From Chalciporus piperatus (Eukaryota > Basidiomycota > Agaricomycetes > Boletales > Boletaceae), in NCBI GenBank assembly GCA_038093975.1, contig JBBPTG010000029.1, positions 151,316 through 215,315 of the forward strand: a stretch of DNA of 64,000 nt, read 5' to 3'. The notes under the pieces were generated by a model that was not told the origin of the DNA, searched no databases, and saw nothing but the letters and a program-made list of their open reading frames with translations. The position numbers and the translations under genes were made by a program. Below are positions 11,765 through 24,800 of the stretch, piece after piece; position 1 is the stretch's first letter; every line of letters starts with the position of its first letter.

Positions 11765-13883
11765 ATGCCCTCCCCGATAGCACTCAGTCCGTCTTCGCCA
11801 GCCCCATCGATTTTCAAGAAGAAAAAGTCGCTGGGTCAACTCCCCTCCATGAAGACCGCCGCCTCCTACCTCTCCGCCGTACACGAAGCTGACTCTCGCG
11901 CTCGCGGCCACGACATCACCCCCACATCCACCCCTGCCCTATCCATGTCCTCCTCCATAACCAGCTCTTCAGAGGACACCGTTCTTCACGAATCTGACGA
12001 CACAACAGGTCTCGCATACCCCCTTACCCCTCCCACTTCAGAGCAGGTTTTTACAACCGTTCACACGGAGTTTGGTCATTGCGCAAACGAGAGTTATCGC
12101 TGTACTTCGCAACATAATCCAGAAAAACCAGTCACCGAGCACGAAATCGAAGAACCCCCTTATTACATCCTCATCACGACCTACCTCAGCTACCTCATGC
12201 TCATCGTCTTTGGTCACCTCCGTGATTTTTTTGGAAAACGTTTTGCAAAGCAGTATTTCACTCATCTCATGCCATTCGATGTGCGTATTTTTCCTCGTGG
12301 TGACTCCCCGTCTGGCTCACATATACTTACCAGGGTCACGCGCCATTGAACTCTGACTTTGACTCCTTTTACACCCGTCGGCTCAAGCGCCGCATGGATG
12401 ACTGTTTCTCTCATCCCGTTACGGGCGTTGCTGGACGCACGATCCTTGTCTACGACAGATACTCTGACGATTGCAACTACACTATGACATACCCCGGCAC
12501 AAAAACTCGCGCCCTAAACATCTCATCTTATAATTATCTTGGGTTTGCTCAGGCTCGCGGGGGTTGTGCCGATGCAGTCGAGGAGTCTATCAAGCGATAC
12601 GGTATTTCGACTTGTGGTGCACGTTTGGAGGGTGGATCGAACGAGCTGCATGTTACGGCCGAGGCTCTCGTCGCACGTTTTGTTGGCATGGAGGACTCGT
12701 TGATCAGCTCAATGGGGTTCGCAACAAACTCCACGTTCATTCCTGCCTTGGTTGGAAAGGGATCCCTCGTAATTTCCGACGAACTCAACCACGCATCTAT
12801 TCGTTTCGGTGTCAGGACCAGTGGCGCACAAGTCCGGATGTTCAAGCACAATGACATGGAGAGTTTGGAATCGTTGCTTCGGGAAGTGATCAGTCAAGGT
12901 CAACCCAAGACTCACCGTCCTTGGAAGAAGATCCTGGTCATCGTGGAGGGCTTGTACAGTATGGAGGGGAGCTTGGTTAACCTGCCGAGGATCGTCGAGC
13001 TCAAGAAGAAATACAAGGTACAATCTTTCTGTACCGATTATCTGCTTTAGTTGACGGTCGTTGGCAGTTCTACCTGTTTGTGGATGAGGCCCACTCAATC
13101 GGTGCTCTTGGTCCTCACGGTCGTGGTGTCTGCGACTACTTTAACATCCCTTCTCGGTCGGTAGATGTTCTCATGGGAACGTTTACCAAATCGTTTGGTG
13201 CAGCTGGAGGATACATTGCAGGCCCAAAATCTCTTATCGACGCTCTTCGTCTCCGTGGTTATTCTGGCATGCATGCGGAGGCTATGTCACCTCCGGTCCT
13301 CACCCAGATTATCGCCAGTATGGCAAGCATTATGGGAGTCGCTCCACCACAGCTTCCATCGAAGGCGTTGTCACCTTCGAGTTCTGTTTCTACGCTCAGG
13401 CCCGCTGAAGAAGACTTACACCCTGGGATGGCACCCGCTAACGCACTTCCTTCATGGATATCCCTTCCTCCTCCCCTCGCCGATGGTTCAGAGGCACGGA
13501 TGCGCATCCGTCGTCTGGCTTTCAACTCCCGGTATCTTCACTCGGGATTGAAGAAGCTTGGCTTCATCACCTACGGCCATCCATTCTCCCCCATTGTTCC
13601 CCTTTTGATCTACAACCCTGGCAAGATGGCCACTTTTGCCCGCATGATGCGCACTCGGCAAACACCGATCGTGGTCGTTGTCGTCGCCTACCCCGCTACG
13701 CCCCTCGTCACATCTCGAGTACGGTTCTGCGTCAGTTCGGCCCACACCAAGGATGACATTGACACCGTCCTCAAGGCATGTGACGAACTCGGTGACATCC
13801 TCGATCTCAAGCACGGATATGGCGAACGGTGGCCGTTGGAACAAATCATGAAGCGAAGCGTAGAACTCGTCAATAATGTTTAA
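11765..13883 (+). CDS. LCB2: Serine palmitoyltransferase subunit 2 (catalytic subunit)
   Basis: Three exons (11765-12280, 12334-13017, 13068-13883) give 671 residues. The protein condenses L-serine with palmitoyl-CoA to 3-ketodihydrosphingosine at the ER, the first step of sphingolipid synthesis, as a heterodimer with the LCB1 subunit. A Ser/Thr-rich N-terminal extension is followed by a hydrophobic segment (about residues 132-152, ILITTYLSYLMLIVFG) for ER anchoring. The alpha-oxoamine synthase fold follows, with SYNYLGFA, GARLEGGSNELH, the cofactor Asp in FVDEAHS (about residue 406) and the PLP Schiff-base lysine in GTFTKSFGAAGGYI (about residue 441). Both introns are about 50 bp and GT-AG. 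The N-terminus is longer than in yeast but typical of basidiomycetes. Nothing suggests inactivation. Confidence 0.95.
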
Positions 13884-15268
13884 TTTTCCCCTTCTTTTTT
13901 TCGGCCGACCTCGACGTCTCGGGCCTCGGGCTTTCTAGAGAGCGATGGGCGATATTCTTGGATATATACATACGTTACTGCCTTTAACAAACTGACTCCG
14001 TTGTGCGCCTACTTTCCTATCCGTTCATCTTTGTCTGTTTTATCTCTCTCACTCTCACTCTCGCCTCTCTCGCTTCCTTTGTCACTTTTACAGTAAAAAC
14101 GTTGACCAAAGTATCTTCAATGCAGATAATTTATTTATCCTTAAACAGAATGCTATTTTTTACACGAAGAACGTACATGCACGCCACCATCGATCGTACC
14201 TCGAACCTGAATTGCATACACCAAATAGTTTGGACGCTCTTCGCCGGGCTATAGTAGTTAGAGATTATACATGTGGTTGAACACCGTTCATCAGAGTTGA
14301 GTTGGGTTGCGCGAGTGCTTGAACAAAGCGCGAAGCTACCGACAGGGGGTATACTTTGAAACTGCGACACGAGGCTATCGCCTACCTGCATCATGGATAA
14401 ACAACAACCTCACCCGACGGGGGTATGCGTCAATGCGTCCTACTAACCAACAACCACGTTTCAAATATGTGAGTATCTGGACGTGTCCTATCGTCCACTG
14501 TTGGGACCAGAAACAGGCTGTAACACATGCTCGAACGACACCATAGCTATGACATGGGGAAAGTAACTTACCTACCTACCGTGAACCCAGCGGAACGTTA
14601 CAAGCTCGCTAGTAATTGTCCACTTGACGCTCTCCGACGGAAGTTGATCACCTGTGTGTGTTCAACGACATGCGAATAGTTGGCCTTGATGAGGGAAATG
14701 AGACGACAACGTATGTACGTTACCTACGCGTCGCTCCCCCGAGGCTGCCTGGACCAGGTCACTGGACTGAGAGGAGACCGACTCGGAGAGAAGCAAGAGC
14801 GTCGAAAGCATGCATAGTGAAAGCGTCGGTGAGATTTGCAGGGAGATTGAACTGAGAGCGGAAAAGTTTGAGAGAACGCAAAAAAGGGTTGAATTTAAGG
14901 AATTCTTGACACTGGTGTGTCGCCAGGAGATATACTTAAAACAGAAAGGAAAGGTCTGTTGTTCGAACATGAAGGTATTAGTTCCGAACCCACTAATTGT
15001 CCAAGCAGAATCTTCGTCAACTTGGGCCTCGCACGAGCTGCAAAGGTCTTCAGAAACGCAACGTGGAGACCGATCTGTCAGGTCAGATGAAGGGCAGGGT
15101 AAGTACTCAGTAATTCCGGACCCACCAATTGTGCAGACGTTTCGAGTTGGGGGATGATTGAGGTCTTAAGGCAGTCGGATCCAATTCACAACGCTTGACT
15201 CATCGGCGCTTGCGTTAAGCAGCCCTTACCTTGCATTCCATTTCATTCGGATCCGAGTTCGGAGACAG
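13884..15268. other. Intergenic, no gene recognised
   Basis: The 3' flank of the serine palmitoyltransferase gene, including a CT-rich stretch near 14040-14075, followed by DNA with only short unsupported frames. Confidence 0.5.
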
Positions 15269-16547
15269 TTACGAGGGAGATGTTTGGTGATGCGTCACCG
15301 ATGTTTCTGATGGACGTCGAACCACCTTCATACCATACTTAGGGTTCCACACGCTCGTGACCGAAATGAAGTGGGATAAGTTACACTTCCATTCCGGGCG
15401 TAAGATCCTAATTACTGTAATGCTTCCATCCGACGGGCGTACGACGGTGTGATCATTGATGATCTCAATGGACGGCGGCGACGACATCAATCAAACCCAT
15501 TTGGTTTGAATAGGTTGATCGGAATCGATGTCTTCGGGAAACGACTGGAACTGAAAGCAAGAGAATACATACTCGGCTTTCAAGCTGAATAAAGACTCAT
15601 CAATCAATGTAGCCTTAGGAGTACGGACATGGGATACAACAGGGATACAACTTGCCTTTGACGGGGATTGTGGGTATGATTGATTGGGACATGTATGTGA
15701 TAGATCTGATAGGCTTCGTGCGGGGACTCTCCGAGTGAAGTCGCAGGGTAACGGTGGTACAAAATTCGTTAGAAGTCGTGAGTGGTGATTTAACCTTGAT
15801 GCTCAAAATATGGGCGCTTTTCCGTGAAAGAGCCCACACTCTGAGCATTTTGGTTGCATGCCAGGATCCGTCGGGATTGAGTCGCATGATAACCGAAGCA
15901 AGGTCCTCCAGGACATCGGATTTCCTAAAACCCTGTGCTGTATAGTGAACGATACATACACGAACGTTTGCGATCGACATCTGGAATACGTATCCAAGGT
16001 CAAAATATCGAATTTGGACGGACCTACACTTATCCGTCAGCATAAGTAACATCCATTGAAATTCGAGCTGGACTCACCGCTGAATTATATGTCGACTGTG
16101 ATGCAAACAAGACCTAAAGCGAAAAGAGATAACAATCAAATACGATCCTACCCCCAATTTTGATACACGAACTCAATGACTCTCCCACCGAAGTGGAGTC
16201 TGTCTAGTCAAATGCTCGGAAACGGGCATCATGGGGACTCACCAGGGATCCCAGCCAAGAGGCAATCTTCCTCGGGTAGTTCCTTGATGAAAACGTTCTT
16301 ATTAGTTCGCCGATGAAGATATACAAATCGTGGAAGAAGCAAAGAACTCACAGTGTGGATGTCGGGATTTCGGCGGCGACTCGGATAAAGGCTTGCTCTT
16401 TGAAAGACTAAATTTGGCTCTCCAGGGTGTCTCTTCGTTGAGAATGCAAGGGACAGTCAGTCGCGATTTTTGGTTGACCCAACAAGTTCCAGCGCACGCG
16501 GGTAAAGCCGAGCCACCTTTTCCCGACTCAGCCCCGAGTCTCGACAA
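15269..16547 (-). other. Possible hypothetical gene or relic, paralogous to 21200-21850
   Basis: The minus strand has three open stretches (16547-16302, 16052-15615, 15490-15269) that might be exons of an unknown protein. Pieces resemble DNA near 21200-21850: the phrase around 15978-16000 (TGGAATACGTATCCAAGGTC) is close to that at 21257-21280, and the segment near 16490-16540 (CCGCGTGCGC and GGCTCGG on the minus strand) resembles 21725-21765. Similarity at two places in the same order suggests a duplicated locus. No domain is recognised and no complete model can be built, so function is not assigned. Confidence 0.3.
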
Positions 16548-17586
16548 GAAGTAACCACAGAAACGCTTGCTTACTTATTGATTGGTTGAATTTAGCTCGT
16601 TCATCATGACTGTGGACAGCCTATTATGCTAATGTGATCGGTCTATCGTTGAGGTTCCGGGGCAGGACATCCTCGCTTCACTTGCTGCCCTGGACCTACT
16701 CCGAGTACATAGAGACGTTTAACTTGAAGATGGAACGAACCTGATTCGTACTCGCGAAAACTTTCATGGACCTTTTCGGTAAGTTGCGGTAAGTTGGAGG
16801 ACGTCTTCATTGTTCAAGTTGGCAAGCAAAGTGGAAGCGCCAACGGTATCCAAAACAAGAGCGTGGCCAACATGACATTGGAACGAACGTATCCTCAGGA
16901 TATGGTAAGTATGGCTTTCCCCCTTGCCGCTTACGCATGGACCTAGGATGATTCACGCATCCTTGACGCAGTGAGTGCTCTGTTTCATTGTCGATGTGAT
17001 GCCCGCGGCGTTTACCTGTGCTTTCGGGACCATAGATCATGCAGTGTTGGATTCGGCTCATGCCCCCAACTTTTAGAGAAAATCCTGGCGCCCATCGCGT
17101 ATGGTGGGGTGACAGATTTCGTGTGAGTAACGATCATCAGCCTGTAAGGAATGTTCGCTGTTTGCGAGTGCTCGATGCTAACTAAATTGGCACAGCAAAC
17201 GCTACTAGGCGTCCTTCAAGCGCTGCTGATCGATGATCCCTGATAAAGTTGTGATCATTCCCTTGCCATGTTCCACAATACAACAAGTTGGTGTTTAACA
17301 CCTCACGTTGGACATTCGCTAGCCAAATCACACTGAACCAAGCCAATTGTAGTTTGGCCAAAGCCCCGAGAAGTTGTCTTTAATCTCATTCTAGTACGGG
17401 AGCGAACAGGTTTGGAATACTGGCGACAATATAGTTCATCTCGCATCCCGTTCAGTCCCAGATGGCTTGCTAACTGCATGGCGTAGGAAATCCATATCCT
17501 GACTAGCCTGGGTTGAGAATCGCGTTAAATAAGATTTGGCAAGTATAACCTCATTCTCAATTTCCTCTGCTGCCCCCGTTGCTGCG
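16548..17586. other. Intergenic, no gene recognised
   Basis: Upstream region of the first alpha/beta hydrolase. Around 16990-17110 there are weak echoes of the 3' exons of that hydrolase family (for example GACCATAGATCATGCAGT), too short to call. No open frame of substance. Confidence 0.4.
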
Positions 17587-19017
17587 ATGGCTCAGAGCAC
17601 AGTCACTGTGATCTCGAAGAGCTATGTGTTCGACCCACGTCCACATCTCCCATTCCGTATTACTGTGAAACGGTATTGGACCGGGGAATGGCCGGACTCG
17701 ACAGATCATTCTAGGAATAATGCACTGACCCTCGTATTTAGCCATGCAAATGGGTATCACAAAGAGCACTGGGAGCCAACGATCCACAGGATTTTTGATC
17801 ATGAGCAGGCTTCCGGACCATCGTCCGTCAAGATCCATGATGTGTGGGCACTCGATGCACCAAATCATGGTGATGCCGCTGTCCTCAACGAAGAGGTCCT
17901 TGCTTGGGGATACAACATATGTGAGTCGTGCGTCTGCAAGCGGTCATCATTTGATGTGTTTACTCCCTTGACGTACTCTTGTAGTTTCATGGGAAGACCA
18001 AGCACGAAGTATCCATGCATTGTTGGCTGGGCTATTGACGTCGATTTCTCGAAACGTAATCTAGTCCTGGTGGGACATTCCATGGGGGCTGTTGCATTGT
18101 ATGTGGTTCCTCCTGATGAATTGCGGACACTATGGGTCCCACTTTTTTCATGTTCAAGGATGCTATCTACAACATACCATCCATTTCTCAAGATTTCCTC
18201 GTTGCACCTTATTGAACCAGCCTTGCTTGGCGAGCAAGGGCAAACCTGGGGACAGTTCCTTGCTAAGAATGCGGAAAGTCGCAGGGATGTCTGGGCCAGT
18301 AAAGAGGAGGCATTGCAGGCATCAAGATCCCGACCGATACAGCGCGCTTGGGACGAACGCATCATGAGGCTATACATAGTAAGTAAGAACTCTTCGTCGT
18401 TCTTTGCTTGCCAGTGCACGTGGAGGAATGACCATCTGAAATAGGAGCACGGTCTTCGCCCTTTACCTACAAGAGAATACCCACACCTGAAAGACGGAAT
18501 GACGCTCAAGTGTACGAGAAAACAAGAAGCTGTGGGTGCGCTTTGTTTCTTCGTCTGTGAGCTGTCTGAGATTTCTGTAGGCCTGTTTTCGCGACTATAG
18601 ATCGTTTGGCATCGGATACAGGCTCTTGCGACACGTGGTGAAGGACATTCCAATTCACATCGTGTATGGTGAAATAATAGATTTCGTGTAAGTAGGGAAT
18701 TAGTTCATGCTGTCAGCCAGATATGCTAACAATGCTTTAACATACAGACCAGGCGAGTGGCAGGACGATGTGGTCCACGTTGCCAGTGGTTCTGGGGGTA
18801 TGAAGAACTTCGCGAGCGTGACAAAGGTACCAGGAGCGGGACATCTAGTAAATCTCTTTCAAAGCTCTGACTATGATGTATCGCGCCCACTGACCCAAGA
18901 TACGTGTATTATCAGATCGTCCAAACCCACCCTGATACTGTCGATGATGTTATGTGGAAGGCACTGATACATTCTCAGTCGTACCCTCGGAGCGGCGCTG
19001 CAACAGCGAAGCTTTAG
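17587..19017 (+). pseudogene. Lpx1/AKT2-type peroxisomal alpha/beta hydrolase, copy A (frameshifted)
   Basis: The ATG at 17587 gives MAQSTVTVISKSYVFDPRP. The hydrolase fold is clear: LTLVFSHANGYHKEHWEP (oxyanion region), ALDAPNHGDA, the nucleophile elbow VGHSMGA, VYGEIIDF, and a VPGAGHL block with the likely catalytic His. All introns of copy B have counterparts. Exon 2 is 10 bp shorter than in copy B (near 18033-18040, before GACGTCGATTTC), so the spliced frame FSWEDQARSIHALLAGL no longer joins DVDFSKRNLVLVGHSMG. Retaining the upstream intron happens to leave the frame open. The last exon ends ATAKL-stop, an AKL tripeptide that fits the PTS1 peroxisomal signal. Either a recent pseudogene or a gene kept alive by altered splicing. 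Confidence 0.7.
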
Positions 19018-19354
19018 GCGTAGGTAGACCGTGGGGCCCGGGCATCCTCTGTAGGCTGTACTCGTAATGGAGAAGTTTTTTTTGCGAGAGTTTTGTTCGT
19101 TGTTCCGCTGACCACCAGACCATGAGCTTGAAGCGGAGAGGGACGGTGAATCACAGCAAGCGTGACATTGACCCGAGTCATATGAATCTTGAATTCGAAA
19201 CCTCCCAGGTGTCGTGAAAAGGATCTCTTGTTTGGGCACTGTATATTTAAAACGGAATGGTGAGAGCGACACGACACGACAGAGACGAGGAATGCATTTG
19301 GTTGCTTCAATCCGTAACAAATCCGTAATGAGACATACCCACTTATGAGCTTGG

Positions 19355-19366
19355 TGTATAAATAAA
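19355..19366 (+). promoter_or_regulatory. Putative TATA box of hydrolase copy B
   Basis: TGTATAAATAAA, about 105 bp upstream of the ATG at 19465, a strong TATA match in a plausible position. Confidence 0.45.
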
Positions 19367-19464
19367 AAAATGCGACTCATCATGTCATTGTTAGCGAGAC
19401 ATTCTATCCGATTGCTACCGTCATAGAGCCCTCTGCCGTCCAGAATTTCCATCGTGTTGGGCTG

Positions 19465-20905
19465 ATGAGTCGCCGAGGGGTCACGAAGGTTTTGGTCCAA
19501 AGTTACGTGTTCGATCCTCGTCCCAACTTTCCATTCCGGGTCACCGCAAAACGATATTGGACGGACACATATGCAGGGCAACCCCCCAGCAAGGCTCAAG
19601 ACAATGCTCTGACACTTGTATTTGCTCACGCGAATGGGTTCCACAAGGAACACTGGGAGCCCATCATTGACCGGCTCTTCGAGAAACAAGAGGAAGATGC
19701 GAGTGGAGGAAAGCACTCGTTCCGAATTCAGGATGCCTGGGCAATCGACGCGCCCAATCACGGAGATGCTGCTATATTGAACGAAGAGGTACTGTCTTGG
19801 GGATACAAGACATGTAAGTCTCTGAGTTTTCGCTTGAGCGCGTTCCGACTCGGAGCCCTTCTGATCTTTCCTCGACCCGAAAGTTTTATGGGAAGATTAT
19901 GCACGAGGAGTTCATGCATTCCTGGCTGGACTAGGCACCGGTGTGGATGTCGATTTCTCGACGCGTAATTTGGTCGCGGTAGGACATTCTATGGGGGCGA
20001 TAGCTGTGTACGTCTGTTCTCGCCGTGAGGTTTGGCAACTCAAATATCCATCATATTCCAGGATGTTATCTACGACATTCTCTCCTCTGATCAGATTCTC
20101 GTCCATGCATCTTGTGGAACCAGTATTGATGGGATCATATGGGGAAGATACGGGAGGTCACCTCATCGAAGGCGCCGAAAACCGAAGGGATATCTGGAAG
20201 AGCGCAGAGGACGCCTATCAGTCGTTGAAGAACCGACCGACGTGGCGAAAGTGGGACAAACGCGTCTTGAAGATATATACGGTAAATTTCATATGGATGG
20301 CTCCGCTTCCAAAACGAATGATTGGGATGAAATGTTGACAGGAACATGGACTTCGACCGTTGCCGACCGCTGAGTATCCCGACCGAAAAGATGGCGTAAC
20401 ACTCAACTGCACGAGGAGACAAGAGGCCGTAGGTCTTATTCACCAGTATCTTGGTATGGAATCAGATACAATTCCCGCAGGCCAATTTCCGAGATGAACG
20501 GTCGTACGCTATTGCATACAAGCTCTTGCCCCATCTCCTGAATACCGTCCCAACCCATATCACGTATGGGGCAGTGGCAGATTTTTTGTGGGTGTGGTAT
20601 CTGTTCATGACGTGGCTGCATTGACGATGAGCCTACAGACCTGTCGAATGCCAACAAGATGTACTAGACAATGCTTCCGGAGGCATCAAGAACTTCGCCG
20701 GCGTCACGAAAGTACCGGAGGCAGGTCACCTTGTACGTCTTTCTCGGTCGCACTCTGCAGCATAGTTTGGTGACTGAACGACTGAACGACGCACCAGATG
20801 GTGCAAACTCACCCTGGTGCAGTTGCTGATGTGATCTGGAGATCGTTGCTTCAGTCTCACTCTACCCTTACGCCTCGCAATGATACCCTAAAAGCGAGGC
20901 TGTAG
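19465..20905 (+). CDS. Lpx1/AKT2-type peroxisomal alpha/beta hydrolase, copy B
   Basis: Seven exons join cleanly: 19465-19813, 19884-20007, 20062-20281, 20342-20428, 20481-20587, 20639-20732, 20798-20905, giving 362 residues. The fold shows LTLVFAHANGFHKEHWEP, AIDAPNHGDAA, the nucleophile Ser in VGHSMGA, an Asp in YGAVADF and a His in VPEAGHL, a plausible triad. The C-terminus KARL-stop carries ARL, matching the PTS1 consensus [SAC][KRH][LM], so import into peroxisomes is likely. Relatives are the yeast peroxisomal lipase Lpx1 and Alternaria AKT2-like hydrolases, which also have PTS1 signals. Here there is no toxin cluster around it, so a general peroxisomal lipase or acyl hydrolase role is the safer reading. 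Tandem to copy A, 447 bp apart. Substrate is not known. Confidence 0.88.
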
Positions 20906-21888
20906 AGCTCTGCGCTTAGCGGTGTTAGCCAATTTTACGCATCGGGGAGAATGAGAACCGAATCTCAGTGGATATTGGATTCTGATGTGCTGATGCTCTT
21001 ACTCGTGGGTGCCATAGCATGCAACTGTACCTGAACTGCAGTACTGGGCTCGAGGACTCCCCGAGTCCTCCAGGGAGGTAATTCTGATCGAGGACCTTCC
21101 CACAGTTTGAGTGTTGCCTATGCGTTCGGACAGTCTTCGGGATTGGGCTACATCATCAAAAGGGCGAGGAATTCCAAGCCTTTCAATCCTTCTTTGAATC
21201 TCGTAAGTATGCAGGCAAAAGGGAAGATGTCAGAAACGAACGTTTATAATGGATGTCTGGAACACATATCTAAGGTCATAGATATCTATTCTGAATGGAT
21301 CGTAGGGTACCTTTACTCGGGTGTCTGTATCCTATCAAAAGAGCCAATGACCAAACACTCACTTTCGAACTGCGTAGACAATCCAAAGTCGATGGAATGA
21401 TATCGGATTTCAACCTCGGAACGCTTGCGATCCCATATGTATGTCAACACATGTAAGTACGAAGACAAGTTTATTCGACCATTGAATACCGTCACTGACT
21501 TGACATGAGGGGACATCGAGTCCTCGGTCCGGCGTGAGTCACAATCCTTGAATTCACAAGAATCATTGCACATCTTTCCACCCTTTTCCACCCCACCTGA
21601 TAATCATACAGTATTAGCAGCGATCATTTCCGGCTTTCGCAAGTGACGATCCCTTGGACCCGGGCCGTTGACTTGCGTGACCTCCGAATGGGCGAGTTGT
21701 ATGAACTTGGTCCCAAAACAGGCGTACGCGGGTGGCAGGCTTCCCGAGCCGCGCCCCTGACTCATTCCCACCACGTCGGAATATTCTTCGACACCTCACA
21801 ACTCTCTTCATGGTCGTTCGAAACTCGTCGAATGTGCAAGACCCGCTCATCATCGCACCACCTCTCTGTCATACGTGCAATCTTTATC
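20906..21888. other. Intergenic with relics resembling 15269-16547
   Basis: No intact gene. Between about 21200 and 21850 the DNA resembles the locus at 15269-16547 in two separated places in the same order, suggesting duplicated and decayed exons of an unknown protein on the minus strand. Confidence 0.35.
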
Positions 21889-24800
21889 CAGCTAACGATG
21901 CACGAAACCTTATTGTATGCATCGAAGCGCACTCGATACCTTTTTCCCTATCAACAATTGTGAGTGTTGTCATCGGACTCGGAGCTGTCACTCTTCGCTG
22001 ACGCGGAGAATTGCGCAGCTGAATAGGCCTCGCTTGAATGTGCGAAGGATTTTTGAAAGCATCATCACAAATAATCAACCACCTCTACGTCGGCAGTTAA
22101 AATACATGGCTGGTTTTGGGTCAGCAAGTCTCGTCGGATGCCTTTGAGACACCTGGTTCACCAGCTTGCAGGGGTGTGGAAGATGCATACGGTTGGCTAG
22201 CGAAAAACTATCAACCTGGGGACGAGATATATCTTTTTGGTATGTTTGCACTAAGAAGACAGCTCAACATCTAATAGAAAATCGAGTAGGTTTTGCGCAC
22301 GGCGCGTATGAGGTCAGGGCACTGGCTGGAATGATATATGATGTATGTGCTCCATATGCCTCAGATTCGTAGAATAACTGCTCTGTGTTCATCATAGGTC
22401 GGATTGATAAAGAAAGACAGTACCGATCCAACAAGGAAGCAGATAAGCCGGTCAGCATCGTTCAGTTGTTACGGGTACAATACTGAGTCCATGCCTAGCG
22501 CCTACCACCTCTACAAGTCCAATCGTTCCGAGTCCTCGACCCGGATCAGGAAGGATGCAAGTCAATTCAAGCATGATAATTGCTGGCCGGACTTGAGGGT
22601 ACATTTGGTAGGGGTATGGTGGGTTGAACATCACCGTGGTGACTGGCAGGACTCAGGCTCATGTCATAATCAGGGATACGTTGTCGCCGACTGAACATTG
22701 GAGAGGGACGGTGCCTCCGATTTCGGCTGCGGTACATGCCTGTCACTTTCGACATGCCCTTGCTCTCGACGAAGGCAGTGCTCACCCAGAGTATCTACAA
22801 GGAACTATCCATTACACTGTGAAGGATAGCAACGATCTCGATGGATGCGATATCAAGGAAGTTTGGTTTGAAGGAAGTCACTCAAACTTGTAAGGCATCA
22901 TCTCGTCATTTCCTAACAATTTACTTACTGATTCTTTGTGATAATCCCAAAATGATGCAAAGAGCTGGCTATCAATTATTCGGTATTGGGAATGTGCCAT
23001 TCCTGTGGATGCATCGGGAGGCATCGGATATGGGTCTGACACTCGAACCTGTGAACTTAGCCATCCTGCCAAGGGACTGCTACTTTTCACCACAACAGGG
23101 TTCACATAGCAGCTCCAATGTCAGTGTGCTACAGTGAGTGTATAACTCAAAGCAACATGTCTGTCCTCCTAATCATGAATCCGAGACTATGTGCCTCCCG
23201 TCACATTGTTCGTGGTCAGAACATACATGCATCCATTCTCTTTGGAAGGTCACGTGGGTCCAGAGCTAATCTTATTGATGGTCTTCCAATTTCATGGGTA
23301 CAATGCTCGGAAGGCAACAATGTGGATGGTAAAATATGGGAGACAGAACTGTTCAATGACAAAACAGTGGATCAGCTCATATCCACTACCTTGCAGCTAG
23401 ACCTGCACCCCAGAAAGTTGCTATACATGCTTCAATTCAGTAAGTTTGTTTATCTGTCTTGTTGGTTTGGGTGCTCATGGTCTTTAGAACAAGGAAGAGA
23501 GTATGTCAGGCAGCTGCCGGGCAGTCAGGATACCTTGAAAAATCTAGTACAATCACATCTTGACCAGCCTGCAACCTTGGGGATTGGGGAGTTTGCCAGG
23601 TGGTTTGCATACTGGGAAGCTTGTGGGTCATGATTCAAATGATTTTCTGTCATCTGCTCATAGTGTATCCCCATAGTCTCTGAAGAAGAAGAAACTGTGA
23701 TACTAATGGAGCAGGTGCTCAACCAGGTGCTTGGGGAGCATGTTGACTCAGGCAATGCCATTCTCTTCTCCCCTGTCATCCGTGATGAGGTGCTTCGAAA
23801 GAGGCTGCTAACCCAAGAACGAGTCAAGCTCCTTGTAAAGCAACTAGACAATCAGGAGCTACAGATCAGATTCCTGAAACCAGAACTTGGAAGCAGCAAC
23901 CAGTTTGCTCAATCTGACTTCCAGGCTCTGCTCCAACATATTGTGGAGATGTTTCTATCAATCCAGCCAGATCAAGATGAGGTTGATGTGCCTGAGTATC
24001 TACAAGATGAGTTTGGTCACTGGTCTGAGGTTATTGCTGACCTGGTTGAGTCTGGTGGGTCTCTAACTACAGCACACCACACAAGACTGACAATCTGTAG
24101 AGCATGAACAAGAAGCTGTGATTCAAGAGCTAAAGGTCAAGTCTCCTGGGTGGAAGCGATCTACATACATTAAGAGGTCCAGACTTGGCTGGATGCTGAG
24201 AAAGGATGGTAAAGGTTCAACATTGGTTACACAGACTCCAATCAGGCTGACTTACCACTTTAGATCCTCAAAATCTGCATGCTGCACTCCGCATTGTTCG
24301 AGCCATTTGTCGAATCCCACAAGGCAAGTCAAATCTAAACTGACTGGATCAATAATTACTGCTTAATAATCTTAATAATTGTGGACAGGTATTGAGTTGT
24401 GTGCCAATGTGAATCCCAGGCTTCATATGTTAGCAAGGGAACACAATGGGCAGATCAGTGTGCTTGCTGCTGAAGTGTGTATTTCACTCTTCATGAGCAA
24501 TAAAGGTGAGGATGCATTGAGAAGTCTCCTTGGATTGGCTCATATGTGTATAGATCAATTCCCTTTAAATCTCCCTAGTGATTGCATTCAAGCAGGCCTC
24601 TTCTTTGCCTGCAACCATTGGAACACAGCAAAAAACCGAGGTCAATCTCGATGTGAGAATGGTGGGTGTACTAGTTGCTGGATCATGGATAATCTTGTTG
24701 CCATCAGTGAGTGATATGGTGCACATTGTTTGATCAGATTTGTACTGACTGTGCCTGCATATTCAGCTGCAGACACTCTCAGTGCCACCCAGGAAGAATT

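Noticed and set aside
17536..18444. 302-codon continuous frame as the correct hydrolase A protein
   Set aside because: It starts at a non-ATG codon and reads through introns that are conserved in the paralogue; kept only as evidence for the frameshift finding.
17587..20905. Host-selective toxin cluster because of AKT2-like hydrolases
   Set aside because: No companion biosynthetic genes; the family also contains general peroxisomal lipases such as Lpx1.
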